DNA from: Laceyella putida
Lineage (GTDB): Bacteria; Bacillota; Bacilli; Thermoactinomycetales; Thermoactinomycetaceae
NCBI RefSeq assembly: GCF_042665195.1
Contig: NZ_JBHTBW010000087.1
Span: forward strand, 28,516 to 92,515
Length of the DNA stretch: 64,000 bases
Direction: 5' to 3'
Under the pieces are notes generated by a model. The model was not told where the DNA came from, ran no database searches, and saw nothing but the letters and a program-made list of their open reading frames with translations. This document shows positions 31,846-39,333 of the stretch, piece by piece. Both the position numbers and the translations under genes were made by a program. Each line of letters begins with the position of its first letter. Position 1 is the first letter of the stretch.

Positions 31846-31912
31846 TTCGGCGCGGGGCCCGGCTGTGCCGCGGCTGGCTCTGGTCGGCGTGCAACAGACG
31901 GCCCCCGCAAAA
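31846..31912. other. GC-rich island
   Basis: About 60 bp with roughly 80% G+C in an otherwise A/T-rich region, including GGCGCGGGGCCCGGC and repeated GGCTGGCTC. It has no ribosome site or clear frame, and looks like inserted foreign or recombination-scar DNA. Confidence 0.5.
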
Positions 31913-31917
31913 AAAGA

Positions 31918-31939
31918 AGACCCGTTTATAAACGGGTCT
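31918..31939. terminator. Perfect 22-bp palindrome
   Basis: AGACCCGTTT and its complement AAACGGGTCT meet around TA, after an A7 run; works as a hairpin in either direction. Confidence 0.6.
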
Positions 31940-32068
31940 GAGACTCTCGACGAATATAAATGGTTAGACGTACAAATAAGTTTGTTTATAAGTTCCTATC
32001 CAGCATATTGTGAGCGGGATGAATATAAAAGAATGGGAGTATACGAGGAAAAAGGAGATAAATTTAAA

Positions 32069-32491
32069 ATGCATCCACAGATTAAATCTCATCTCAAGGA
32101 AATGAATGCAGTCACTGACCCGTTGAAGCGAGATCCGAATGATAAATCTCCAATCACATATGTATATCATATTACTCCTCATCGGTTCGAAGAATGGTTA
32201 GAACCCGATCTTGAAGATACGGCCGAGTATAGTGGATATAATCCTTACCGCTTCCGAGATTATCTTAAGTACATTCGAGTAAGAGAAATTCCATCAGAAG
32301 GTTACGTAAGTACCCACTTAGTGTGTTTGAATGGGTTTGATGCGTTCTTTTATAGTGGGAAATATACCGTCGATGATCCTGAAAGTCGGGAAGAGGCAAT
32401 ATATGATCAGCTAAATGATTTGTATTTTGATTTAGAACGTTGTATTGAATTTCATGAAAGAGAACTGAAAAGAAAGAGTAATGGTGAGTGA
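32069..32491 (+). CDS. Hypothetical protein (140 aa), module gene 1
   Basis: ATG at 32069, GGAGAT about 9 nt upstream, is the best start; the open frame extends back through the GC-rich island, which should not be coding. MHPQIKSHLKEMNAVTDPLK, then alpha-beta with a C-terminal coiled helix. First of three genes between the 22-bp direct repeats. No family recognised. Confidence 0.55.
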   Translation: MHPQIKSHLKEMNAVTDPLKRDPNDKSPITYVYHITPHRFEEWLEPDLEDTAEYSGYNPYRFRDYLKYIRVREIPSEGYVSTHLVCLNGFDAFFYSGKYTVDDPESREEAIYDQLNDLYFDLERCIEFHERELKRKSNGE

Positions 32492-32496
32492 ACATC

Positions 32497-33027
32497 ATGA
32501 GAGACATTGTAAAAGAAGCGATCTTCCTGCGAAATGATATTAATCGGTTGCATGAGATCATGTATTCATTTCCCGATGAATGTGATGAAGTAAGCGAAGA
32601 AGAAATAGCAAACGATGAGCAAATTTTTGCTTATCACAGAAGAGTAAGGGAGATCGGAAAGCAACTCACACCAGAGGAAATGACTGAACTGATTCTTCAT
32701 CATGGATTTCAGTTGGACATCTTTCCATACCAGGTTGATGGTAAAAATTCGGATTACATTAAGCGATTTGAAGTAAGGTTTGATGGCCTGTATTTTCCCC
32801 TAAAACGAGAACATTGGAATTCAGAGCAATTGGCATGGATGATAAAGAAATTACATGCATCCTCTATAGCTAAAAACTTTACGATGAATCTTGATTGGAA
32901 GTCGCAACGATTAACTGGTTCTGATAATGGATTAGGTGATGAGTATGTGGGTCCTGATTGGGATTGGCGGGATTATTTAAAGCAGATTATTTCAAATGAA
33001 AACGTCGTACTACCAGAAGAGGATTAA
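32497..33027 (+). CDS. Hypothetical protein (176 aa), module gene 2
   Basis: ATG at 32497 with GGTGAG 8 nt upstream. Helical N-terminus (REIGKQLTPEEMTELILHHG), then a beta-rich GFQLDIFPYQV… and WNSEQLAWMIKKLH. The end overlaps nothing; 18 bp to the membrane gene. No family recognised. Confidence 0.6.
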   Translation: MRDIVKEAIFLRNDINRLHEIMYSFPDECDEVSEEEIANDEQIFAYHRRVREIGKQLTPEEMTELILHHGFQLDIFPYQVDGKNSDYIKRFEVRFDGLYFPLKREHWNSEQLAWMIKKLHASSIAKNFTMNLDWKSQRLTGSDNGLGDEYVGPDWDWRDYLKQIISNENVVLPEED

Positions 33028-33045
33028 CACAGCCTAGGGGTGGGA

Positions 33046-33378
33046 ATGGTGAAAGTAAAAAATATATTTTTTATCCTTGTTACCCTTTCATTAGAGTTCG
33101 TCATAAGTTACCTTTGTGCAAAGGTGTTCGAAGTCTCAGTGACCGAAACTACTTTTTTTGTCGGAGTATTCTTTATCTCTCTCTTTGTTTATTTTAATAC
33201 CGCTGGAGGTACCTCAAGCAGTTGGACAGACGCCCGAATAACTGCAACGACTGGGATCAGAATGGAGAATAACTCCACTCGCCTTCGATTGAGTCCTGTT
33301 CTGATTGGAGCGATTATCTACTTGTTGATCTCCACGGTCTGGTCCATATACGTGTTTTGGCCATACTTTGTAAAATAA
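33046..33378 (+). CDS. Small membrane protein (110 aa), module gene 3
   Basis: ATG at 33046 behind AGGGG. Three transmembrane segments (about 4-26, 32-52, 83-105) around a short Ser/Thr-rich loop (TAGGTSSSWTDA). Terminator GCCCTC/GAGGGT with T run at 33390-33412. Unknown function; together the three genes form the cargo between copies b and c. Confidence 0.6.
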   Translation: MVKVKNIFFILVTLSLEFVISYLCAKVFEVSVTETTFFVGVFFISLFVYFNTAGGTSSSWTDARITATTGIRMENNSTRLRLSPVLIGAIIYLLISTVWSIYVFWPYFVK

Positions 33379-33387
33379 CATGTGTAA

Positions 33388-33412
33388 GAGCCCTCAACGG
33401 AGGGTTTTTATT
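33388..33412 (+). terminator. Terminator
   Basis: GCCCTC and GAGGGT around ACG, then a T run. Confidence 0.7.
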
Positions 33413-33447
33413 TTGTTCTTATTCTCCCTATCTTACCTTTCAAAGGA

Positions 33448-33469
33448 AACAGAACACCTTTTTGAGACA
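33448..33469 (-). repeat. Dispersed 18-bp recombinase-type site, copy c
   Basis: Minus-strand TGTCTCAAAAAGGTGTTC; 22 bp identical to copy b. Confidence 0.8.
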
Positions 33470-33519
33470 TGTCTTAAGCAGGACTAGTGTGATAAGACCG
33501 GGGAGGATTTCTCCCTCCC

Positions 33520-33789
33520 TTAGAACCGCATATTTTCGGACTTTTGTTTCCAATACTCTAACTGTTGAGCCATTTTCATCATGCGATAGTGGATATGTGT
33601 GTTTACGATGATCTCTAGATGTTTGAGTTGTCTCTTTAGTTCCGGCTCTTTTATGTGACGACTCCAGAGCCGGAGCCAACGGTGATATTCTAGTATTTCC
33701 TGATGCGTAAATTGATCCAATTGATCACATGGCAATTTTTTTATAGTCTCTTGATCGATTTTGTTTACTTCTCGCAAGAGGTGAAACAT
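33520..33789 (-). CDS. Helical hypothetical protein (89 aa)
   Basis: ATG behind GGGAGAG. Basic and helical (LDQFTHQEILEYHRWLRLWS, KHLEIIVNTHIHYRMMKMAQ). Possibly nucleic-acid-associated. It has its own shared-type promoter (33827-33856). Confidence 0.6.
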   Translation of the reverse strand: MFHLLREVNKIDQETIKKLPCDQLDQFTHQEILEYHRWLRLWSRHIKEPELKRQLKHLEIIVNTHIHYRMMKMAQQLEYWKQKSENMRF

Positions 33790-33826
33790 GATAATCTCTC
33801 CCTTAGGATTATTTCTATTTATATTG

Positions 33827-33856
33827 ATTATATCATTTTTTATATTAATTTGTAAA
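33827..33856 (-). promoter_or_regulatory. Shared-type promoter
   Basis: TTTACA, 18 bp (starting AATTAAT, ending TGA), TATAAT on the minus strand. Confidence 0.7.
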
Positions 33857-33909
33857 CGAAAAAGTGAACATAAATGATAAGAGGGCTATTAGACGCCCTA
33901 ACAGAAATG

Positions 33910-33930
33910 TCACTGTCTGCGTCCAATAAC
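33910..33930 (+). repeat. TGCGTCCAA-type dispersed repeat, copy 5
   Basis: TCACTGTCTGCGTCCAATAA. It is followed by hairpins (CCCAT/ATGGG and AGGAG/CTCCT with T6, ending 33984), so a short + transcript from 33860 to 33985 is possible. Confidence 0.55.
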
Positions 33931-33982
33931 CCTCCCATTGTGTTATCATGGGCTCAGGAGAGTGCCGTCTCCTACCCCTTTT

Positions 33983-34849
33983 TTACTTTTGAATGGAGAA
34001 TCGGCGATACGTCGATTCTTTTTTGTATTTCTCAATCAGTTCTGGATGGTCCCTTTCTAATGCGTTCATATCGAAGCGTGTGGTGCGAACGGTTTTCCAT
34101 GTGACTCCGTACCTTCCCACATAGCCCCGCTCATTTTGTCCCAACCAATATTTGAGTTGGTTCTGGATGCGTTTGACTTCCTCCTCATGCATGTTCATTG
34201 CTTCCTTCGCCTGGTAATACTCCTCAATCAGTGTGAGCGCTTCGGAAGGAAGGCTAATTTCACTTTCGATGGTCTCTGAAAAATGCTCCCTGAGAAATCG
34301 TTCGGAGGCCTTGCTCCCATCCATTGGCGGGATTTCTCTGCGCTCAATATACTCCCAGAACGCCTGGCATTCTTTCTCTAAAATACGAATCAGCTCTTCA
34401 TCTCGATCAATCCGGCGATAATCCACTTTTTGATTGCCAATCATCATCACGATGTAACCGAAGGAAAAACCGAAACAATTGAGGTTGTGTTGCATCTTCA
34501 GGTTTTCGGCAATCGGAACCCCCTCATTCCGCCACTCACGCAGTTGCCCGGGGTCAACCAGTGTCAAGCGGATCAGTCCCTTTTTCTCATTCACCATTAC
34601 CGTCCCCAATGTGTTGCCAATGAGATAAGGAATTGTGGGATGCGTGCAGACCTCATCCTTGATTTCGACGGGGTAACCGAACTGTTCCGAAAACTTCTGT
34701 AGAATCGGTATTTTTAAGATGTCGTACAGCGTCTCCTTTTCTTCTTGTTTTTCCCCCAGCGTTTTGTTTAAGTAAACTTCCATTCGTGAACGGGTGGATG
34801 AAAGATTCAATATCGCGATGGCGTCATGACAACCTAAACCTTTTTTCAA
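33983..34849 (-). CDS. YqaJ/lambda-exonuclease-like protein with degenerate active site
   Basis: The best start is TTG at 34849, 6 nt after AAAGGAGG; 288 aa. It matches YqaJ recombinases along its length (PYLIGNTLGTV, REWRNEGVPIAENLKMQHNL, YIVMMIGNQKVDYRRIDRDE, ECQAFWEYI). However the catalytic ND and ExK signatures read NTLG and IRLTL here, so exonuclease activity is doubtful. It may keep a structural or DNA-binding role, or be a decaying phage gene. Confidence 0.7.
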   Translation of the reverse strand: MKKGLGCHDAIAILNLSSTRSRMEVYLNKTLGEKQEEKETLYDILKIPILQKFSEQFGYPVEIKDEVCTHPTIPYLIGNTLGTVMVNEKKGLIRLTLVDPGQLREWRNEGVPIAENLKMQHNLNCFGFSFGYIVMMIGNQKVDYRRIDRDEELIRILEKECQAFWEYIERREIPPMDGSKASERFLREHFSETIESEISLPSEALTLIEEYYQAKEAMNMHEEEVKRIQNQLKYWLGQNERGYVGRYGVTWKTVRTTRFDMNALERDHPELIEKYKKESTYRRFSIQK

Positions 34850-34878
34850 GACACATCCTCCTTTCATGTTATATTTTA

Positions 34879-34906
34879 ATTTTATCATATAAAATGGATA
34901 TGTAAA
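34879..34906 (-). promoter_or_regulatory. Shared-type promoter
   Basis: TTTACA, 16 bp, TAAAAT on the minus strand, 30 bp upstream of the YqaJ-like gene start. Confidence 0.55.
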
Positions 34907-34956
34907 AGATAAGGTGCATATATAAAATAAAAATCCACCCTCAGGTGGACTCTTCT

Positions 34957-35370
34957 TCATTCGTATTTATATCCGCTGATGGCTTCCAGGGCTGCCATGC
35001 ACACGGACTTGGGCATGCCTTCACTGGTTGCCTCATACACCTCATCGCCTTTTATAAACCGTACGGTGACTTTTTCCTCTTTGCTTTCGATTTGATAGGC
35101 AAACCCCAGGGACTTCATGCGCTCAACCACTTCCCATGCGGCGTCTGGCGACACGCTATATCGTTTTAGGCGGAGGGATTCCAGTAACCGTGGATTCACG
35201 TTTTTTAAATTCGCGAGAAAATATCTTTTCCATACGCCCGTCGTCAAGACCATTCCTGGGAGAACGGTTTCTGGACAGCCTTCCTTTACCACAAACAGGC
35301 CCATGACTTCATCCGCGATCCGCTCTTCCATCTTTCTCCGCTTGATCGCTTCCGCTTGTTTTGGATGCAT
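34957..35370 (-). CDS. BC1872-family protein (phage ABA sandwich domain)
   Basis: 137 aa, ATG behind GGAGAG. N-terminal helix EERIADEVMGLF, then YSVSPDAAWEVVERMKSLGF and MPKSVCMAALEAISG, the same family pattern as 6582-6974. Unknown role. Confidence 0.75.
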   Translation of the reverse strand: MHPKQAEAIKRRKMEERIADEVMGLFVVKEGCPETVLPGMVLTTGVWKRYFLANLKNVNPRLLESLRLKRYSVSPDAAWEVVERMKSLGFAYQIESKEEKVTVRFIKGDEVYEATSEGMPKSVCMAALEAISGYKYE

Positions 35371-35479
35371 CCATTCTCTCTCCCCGTTATTCTCTCATTT
35401 TTCTATAGCATATCGAATCCAAACCCACCTGTGAAGTTTTTTCACTTTCTTTTCCCATTCTATTGATCTATCATAAAAG

Positions 35480-35592
35480 GACAATCATATGTGCGGTAAA
35501 TCATTCGAAGGCTACGAGTAGCCGCCGCGTAGACATTCCCCATCTACGGATGTGAGGAAGCCTGTACGTTTGAATCTAAAGGTGATGTTTTT
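35480..35592 (+). promoter_or_regulatory. Structured leader of the capsid operon
   Basis: GGCTACGAGTAGCC is a compact hairpin, then CGTAGA…TCTACG a second. AAGGTG 9 nt before the ATG is the ribosome site. No gene in 35371-35592. The leader may regulate translation of the capsid gene. Confidence 0.45.
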
Positions 35593-36612
35593 ATGTCTAC
35601 GTATCAATTTGGCGGAGGAACAACTCGTAGCTTTTTTGCGCCTAACGTAAACCGTGGCGCGTTTCGTAAGCTTTCTGATGCAGATGAACGACTGGCCGAT
35701 GCCATTTTTAACGGGAAATCGTTTACTGAAGAAATTCCTGCAACCGATCTAGAAGGAAAAGCCATGCAAACCACCACTGATGGATGGCAGCCGGAAAGCC
35801 TGGGTGGCCAAATCATCGATATCGTGCGGCAAAAATCCCGGATGCGCGCTTTCCATCAGGTGATCAATACGCCATCTGACCCATATGAATTGCCGGTGAA
35901 TTTGCAAGATTTTACGGTCGATTACAACGTGGCCGAAGGCGCCCCGGGTACCGATCAAACGGTGCCACAAGGACGAATCAAGTTTGTTCACAAAAAACTG
36001 ATGGTTTCCACCAAAGTCTCCACGGAGTTTGAGGAAGACAGTGTGCCGCAAACGATGGCCCTGTTGAAACAAGCGATCGGAGAAGCCATAGCCCTGGAAG
36101 AAGAAAAACGCTTCTTCACCGAAGCAGATGGGGTGTTGGCCAAAGCGACAGATCAAACCAGTGCGATTGGATCCATTTCTGAAACCACCGCGGCGGATGA
36201 GATTGTGGATTTGTTGGCGACGATGGATTTTCCGTATAATTTGGATCCACAAAACATGGTATTGTACCTGAATCCAAGCGTATACTTCAAGCTGTTGAAA
36301 TCAGGTCATGTCCGCACGATTGACCAATATGGTCCGAACGCTACCATCGTCACGGGTGAACTTAACAAACTTTACGGCATGGGAGTAGCGGCGATTGGAG
36401 CTCTGCCGAAAGGGGGAACCAGTCCGAACTTTACCTATCCGATTGTGATCGCGAATCGTTCCTCTATCTTGATTGGCCAACGCCGCCAGCTGACCATTCG
36501 GGTAATCCCAATCGATGGGGACCAAAACAAAATCGAAGCGACGGTACGCTCGGCTATCGCTTATCCTTATGCAGGCAAAGGCATCGTGAAAGCAAACGCC
36601 ACATTGGCTTAA
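35593..36612 (+). CDS. HK97-fold major capsid protein
   Basis: 339 aa. An N-terminal region (about 1-65) is followed by the HK97 capsid core: GWQPESLGGQIIDIVRQKSR, LPVNLQDFTVDYNVAEGAPG, KKLMVSTKVSTEFEED, and P-domain and C-terminal A-domain strands (LYLNPSVYFKLLKSG, IVIANRSSILIGQRRQLTIR). It would self-assemble into icosahedral shells. No terminase, portal, tail or scaffold gene is near, and it precedes its protease instead of following it. Confidence 0.88.
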   Translation: MSTYQFGGGTTRSFFAPNVNRGAFRKLSDADERLADAIFNGKSFTEEIPATDLEGKAMQTTTDGWQPESLGGQIIDIVRQKSRMRAFHQVINTPSDPYELPVNLQDFTVDYNVAEGAPGTDQTVPQGRIKFVHKKLMVSTKVSTEFEEDSVPQTMALLKQAIGEAIALEEEKRFFTEADGVLAKATDQTSAIGSISETTAADEIVDLLATMDFPYNLDPQNMVLYLNPSVYFKLLKSGHVRTIDQYGPNATIVTGELNKLYGMGVAAIGALPKGGTSPNFTYPIVIANRSSILIGQRRQLTIRVIPIDGDQNKIEATVRSAIAYPYAGKGIVKANATLA

Positions 36613-36648
36613 TCAAGGGCTGGGGCTCTCGCCCTGGCTTCTTTTTTG
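36613..36648 (+). terminator. Attenuating terminator between capsid and protease
   Basis: GGGC…GCCC hairpin followed by TTCTTTTTT directly after the capsid stop. It should lower downstream transcription, so capsid protein would exceed protease, which fits shell assembly. Confidence 0.55.
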
Positions 36649-36664
36649 AGAAAGGAGGAGAACG

Positions 36665-37459
36665 ATGCGTTATCCGTTTGAAGTGATCACGGAGTTTGAG
36701 GTGAAGTCGCTGGAGAATGGTGTATTGCAGTTGGAAGGGTATGCGGCCACGTTTGGCAACGTGGACTTACATGGGGATGTGATTGATGAGCGGGCCTTTG
36801 ATGAAACCATCGAGCGATATATGCATGTCCCCGTGGTTCTTGCCTTCCACGATCAGCGTATTCCTATTGGCAGCGTGCATGAGGCGCATATCGATAAAAA
36901 GGGTCTGTATGTTGTAACTCAAGTTCCTGAAGCGAAACAACAAGCAGTGAAAGAAGTCCGAGATCGTATTCTATCCGGAGAATTGCGTTCCTTTTCCATC
37001 GGCGGATACTTCCACCGGAAACCGATGGGGAACGTGAATCTGATTCATCAAGTGGACTTGGTGGAAATCAGTGTAGTCAAGCACCCCGCCAATCCATGGG
37101 CATCCTTTACCTTGTCGGGATCCATGCAGAAATCCTTGGAGCACAAAAGCCTGTTTCCCGAGTACGAAACAAAGGAACTTACGAAGTTGCAGGCAAAGTC
37201 GGCATTTCGCGAAGAGGAAACACGGATGCCATCGGGACCGATTCCCTTTCATGTGAAAGTGGAGGGGGCCCGGACTCCACAATTCCTGGGGTATTGGTTC
37301 GGCGCAGACGCTCCCGGATTCAAGCAGTACGAGTTTCACATGGAGGTGCCGGATGCCCAAACGGCAGAGCAAACCATGCAGCGGCTAAGAGATTATAGCG
37401 ATCGTGCAGGCGTGACAGTGATGGTCAACACGCCGTTTGACTGGAAGGAGGTTCGATGA
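36665..37459 (+). CDS. HK97-family prohead protease with extra C-terminal domain
   Basis: 264 aa, ATG behind AAAGGAGG. Residues about 1-165 match prohead proteases (GYAATFGNVDLHGDVIDERA, PVVLAFHDQRIPIGSV, GELRSFSIGGYF, DLVEISVVKHPANPWA) with the catalytic His and Ser positions. Residues about 165-264 are an additional domain (HVKVEGARTPQFLGYWFGAD…) not usual for the family. It would mature the capsid by cleaving an N-terminal extension; here that extension is short. Confidence 0.85.
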   Translation: MRYPFEVITEFEVKSLENGVLQLEGYAATFGNVDLHGDVIDERAFDETIERYMHVPVVLAFHDQRIPIGSVHEAHIDKKGLYVVTQVPEAKQQAVKEVRDRILSGELRSFSIGGYFHRKPMGNVNLIHQVDLVEISVVKHPANPWASFTLSGSMQKSLEHKSLFPEYETKELTKLQAKSAFREEETRMPSGPIPFHVKVEGARTPQFLGYWFGADAPGFKQYEFHMEVPDAQTAEQTMQRLRDYSDRAGVTVMVNTPFDWKEVR

Positions 37460-37626
37460 TGGGGAAGATCGTGTTTGAAGTAGAGATGACTGGCCGTATT
37501 CATCCTGCCTTTGATGCGAAGACGTTCGCCCGTGGCATTGCCTACCGAGCATCCCGTTGGTGCGAGTCGGCACAAGTGAAAGGGGCCAATGTGGCAGTCG
37601 AAGTGAAAAGCGAGAAGAAGGAATAA
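37456..37626 (+). CDS. Small protein, third gene of the capsid operon
   Basis: 56 aa, ATGATG overlapping the protease stop, GGAAGGAGG 4-7 nt upstream. MMGKIVFEVEMTGRIHPAFD, then a basic-acid mixed C-terminus. Its beta-helix-beta layout resembles the end of the protease extension, but no family is known. It could be a cargo or decoration protein. Terminator GCGGGGC/GCCCCGC at 37632-37662. Confidence 0.55.
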   Translation: MMGKIVFEVEMTGRIHPAFDAKTFARGIAYRASRWCESAQVKGANVAVEVKSEKKE

Positions 37627-37629
37627 AGG

Positions 37630-37662
37630 GAAAAGCGGGGCGATCATTGCCCCGCTATTTTC
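37630..37662 (+). terminator. Terminator of the capsid operon
   Basis: AGCGGGGC and GCCCCGCT around GATCATT, then TATTTT. A further AGCCCTGGAG hairpin lies at 37716-37745. Confidence 0.75.
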
Positions 37663-37787
37663 AATAGCTTCGATAGATTGGCGCCCAAGGCCCGCCTGTC
37701 AGATGGCCATAATGAAAGCCCTGGAGCCGCGAACCTCCAGGGCTAAGACAACATATGCTCGCAAGATTTATTTGCCTTGCGGCAGAA

Positions 37788-38084
37788 TCATTTTATCATA
37801 TTCGTGATATCTGCCCAATTTCCATTTCCTTCCCTGGGAAGGGATAGGGGAACGATTCTATATTTCAGCTCTAATAGAGCCGCGTGGATGGAAATAGAAA
37901 TCGTATTCTGGACTTGATAATCGTCCTGTGCTTCCTCAAAGTCCTTTACTAAGCAAAGGTACTCGATGATCTCCTGCGTGGACATTTCCGCCAAGTCTTC
38001 ATTGTCTGGCAGCCGTTCGGCTTGTTCTTTTGTGAAGTCCCACGTCTCACAAGATAGTAAATCCTTCCAATGTGGTTTACCCAT
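37788..38084 (-). CDS. Small protein, paralogue of 21797-22036
   Basis: 98 aa. HWKDLLSCETWDFTKEQAER is shared in pattern with the 79-aa protein. The start overlaps the upstream gene by 8 bp. The extra C-terminal 15-20 residues are not shared. Function unknown. Confidence 0.6.
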   Translation of the reverse strand: MGKPHWKDLLSCETWDFTKEQAERLPDNEDLAEMSTQEIIEYLCLVKDFEEAQDDYQVQNTISISIHAALLELKYRIVPLSLPREGNGNWADITNMIK

Positions 38085-38268
38085 TTCTCCACTTCCATTC
38101 TTTTTTCGTTTTCTTAAAGTCGAATGACAGATACACTCCTGGGTTTTCCTTTTCCAACCTTTTTCGATACTCTTCGGCTTCCTTCCGATTGATAAATTCG
38201 GTGTGATACTCGATGCATTCTCTTCCCTTGTATATCCGGGTCGCTTTGATATAAATTAATGAATTCAT
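38077..38268 (-). CDS. Small hypothetical protein (63 aa)
   Basis: ATG at 38268 with GAGGTGG 5 nt upstream. MNSLIYIKATRIYKGRECIE, then a basic helical segment and a strand. It overlaps the 98-aa gene, so they form one unit. No family recognised. Confidence 0.55.
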   Translation of the reverse strand: MNSLIYIKATRIYKGRECIEYHTEFINRKEAEEYRKRLEKENPGVYLSFDFKKTKKEWKWRNG

Positions 38269-38298
38269 CCATTCCACCTCTCCATTTCCTTTAAAAAA

Positions 38299-38320
38299 AG
38301 AAAGCGGACGGATCCGCTTA
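38299..38320 (-). terminator. Terminator / attenuator
   Basis: AGCGGA and TCCGCT pair around TCCG, followed leftward by a T run; it lies between the 45-aa and 63-aa genes. Confidence 0.6.
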
Positions 38321-38455
38321 TCCAAATTGTGAAAATCGGTTTTCGATCTCGCTCATAATCTCATCTATCGTCTCTTGATCTACATCATCAAATTTTCTCA
38401 AAAGAACGACTTCGACAATCAGTTTGACTGTTTTCAGGTCGATTGTTTTTTCCAT
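38318..38455 (-). CDS. Small helical protein (45 aa)
   Basis: ATG at 38455 behind GGGGGAG. MEKTIDLKTVKLIVEVVLLR, then acidic helix ending SQFG. Too short for usual gene finding, but start signals and coding bias are good. No family recognised. Confidence 0.55.
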   Translation of the reverse strand: MEKTIDLKTVKLIVEVVLLRKFDDVDQETIDEIMSEIENRFSQFG

Positions 38456-38462
38456 CCTGTCT

Positions 38463-38661
38463 TCACTCCCCCAGTTCATCTTCCATCACGATTCCCCACT
38501 GAGTGCGGAATGCGCGTTTTCCCGCATATTTAAAAATGGATAAGATCGGATAGGGTTTTCCATCGATAAAAATGATGTCTCTTTCAGTCAAATAACTAGC
38601 TGGTTTTTCCGCTTGAAATCGCCAGTCAATGGTTGCGGTACCTATATGTTTTTTTCCTCAT
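38463..38661 (-). pseudogene. Small gene with a homopolymer frameshift
   Basis: ATG at 38661 behind GGAGG leads into MRKK, then an A7 run shifts into an early stop. Dropping one A gives a 65-aa product ending with KYAGKRAFRTQWGIVMEDEL and GE. The second part is clearly protein-like. Either a decayed gene or a base-calling error in the A run. First gene after promoter 38692-38720. Confidence 0.5.
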
Positions 38662-38691
38662 ATGTCTGCCTCCTATGTTAAATATAAATCA

Positions 38692-38720
38692 ATTATATCA
38701 TTTATATATTAATATGTAAA
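38692..38720 (-). promoter_or_regulatory. Shared-type promoter
   Basis: TTTACA, 17 bp (ending ATGA), TATAAT on the minus strand. Confidence 0.75.
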
Positions 38721-38759
38721 TGAAAAAATGAATAAATTGATGATCCCGTTTCGACTCAT

Positions 38760-39320
38760 CTGTACAAAAAACTCATATTCAAACTCATATGAGTTTAAAT
38801 ATCTAAATTCATTGTGATACTCATAAGTCATATTATATTAGATACAATATCAGTTATATTATCTGATGTTATATATCAAATGAAGTCGAATGTGCATATA
38901 GATATTTTTTCTCCTATGATATAGAAGTTAATATGGAGGATCATACATAGAATGAATTCTTATATGATATGCACTCTCATACGTAATATAATTCGACCAA
39001 GTAGATGAAATATAATAGTTAAGATGATTTTATTTATAGAATGGGATCTAAGATAAAAGGGGAGATTTTATACGATGTGAAAAGTTAGAGGAACAATGCT
39101 ATTTAATCTAAATGAATTCATCAATTGTCATATATGATTTCATAGAATATCCCATATGTTATGTCATGTAACAACTTATTCAGTATTCAATAGCCAATGA
39201 GACTGCATATAACATGTGATTTTCCATATTCTATTTATTACCATTTTTTATACAATGATAGATATGATCAAAATTATCATCTTTATTGTGATATATTATG
39301 TTGTGAGAAATACTATATAG
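38760..39320. other. Centromere-like region upstream of ParA
   Basis: About 560 bp, very A/T rich, without a gene. CATATG or TCATAT half-sites recur more than ten times, with two AAACTCATA(T) and one AACTCATATGAGTT palindrome at 38770-38800. Such regions adjoining parA usually are the partition site bound by the ParB-like partner. Confidence 0.55.
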
Positions 39321-39333
39321 GGAGGGAAATGAA

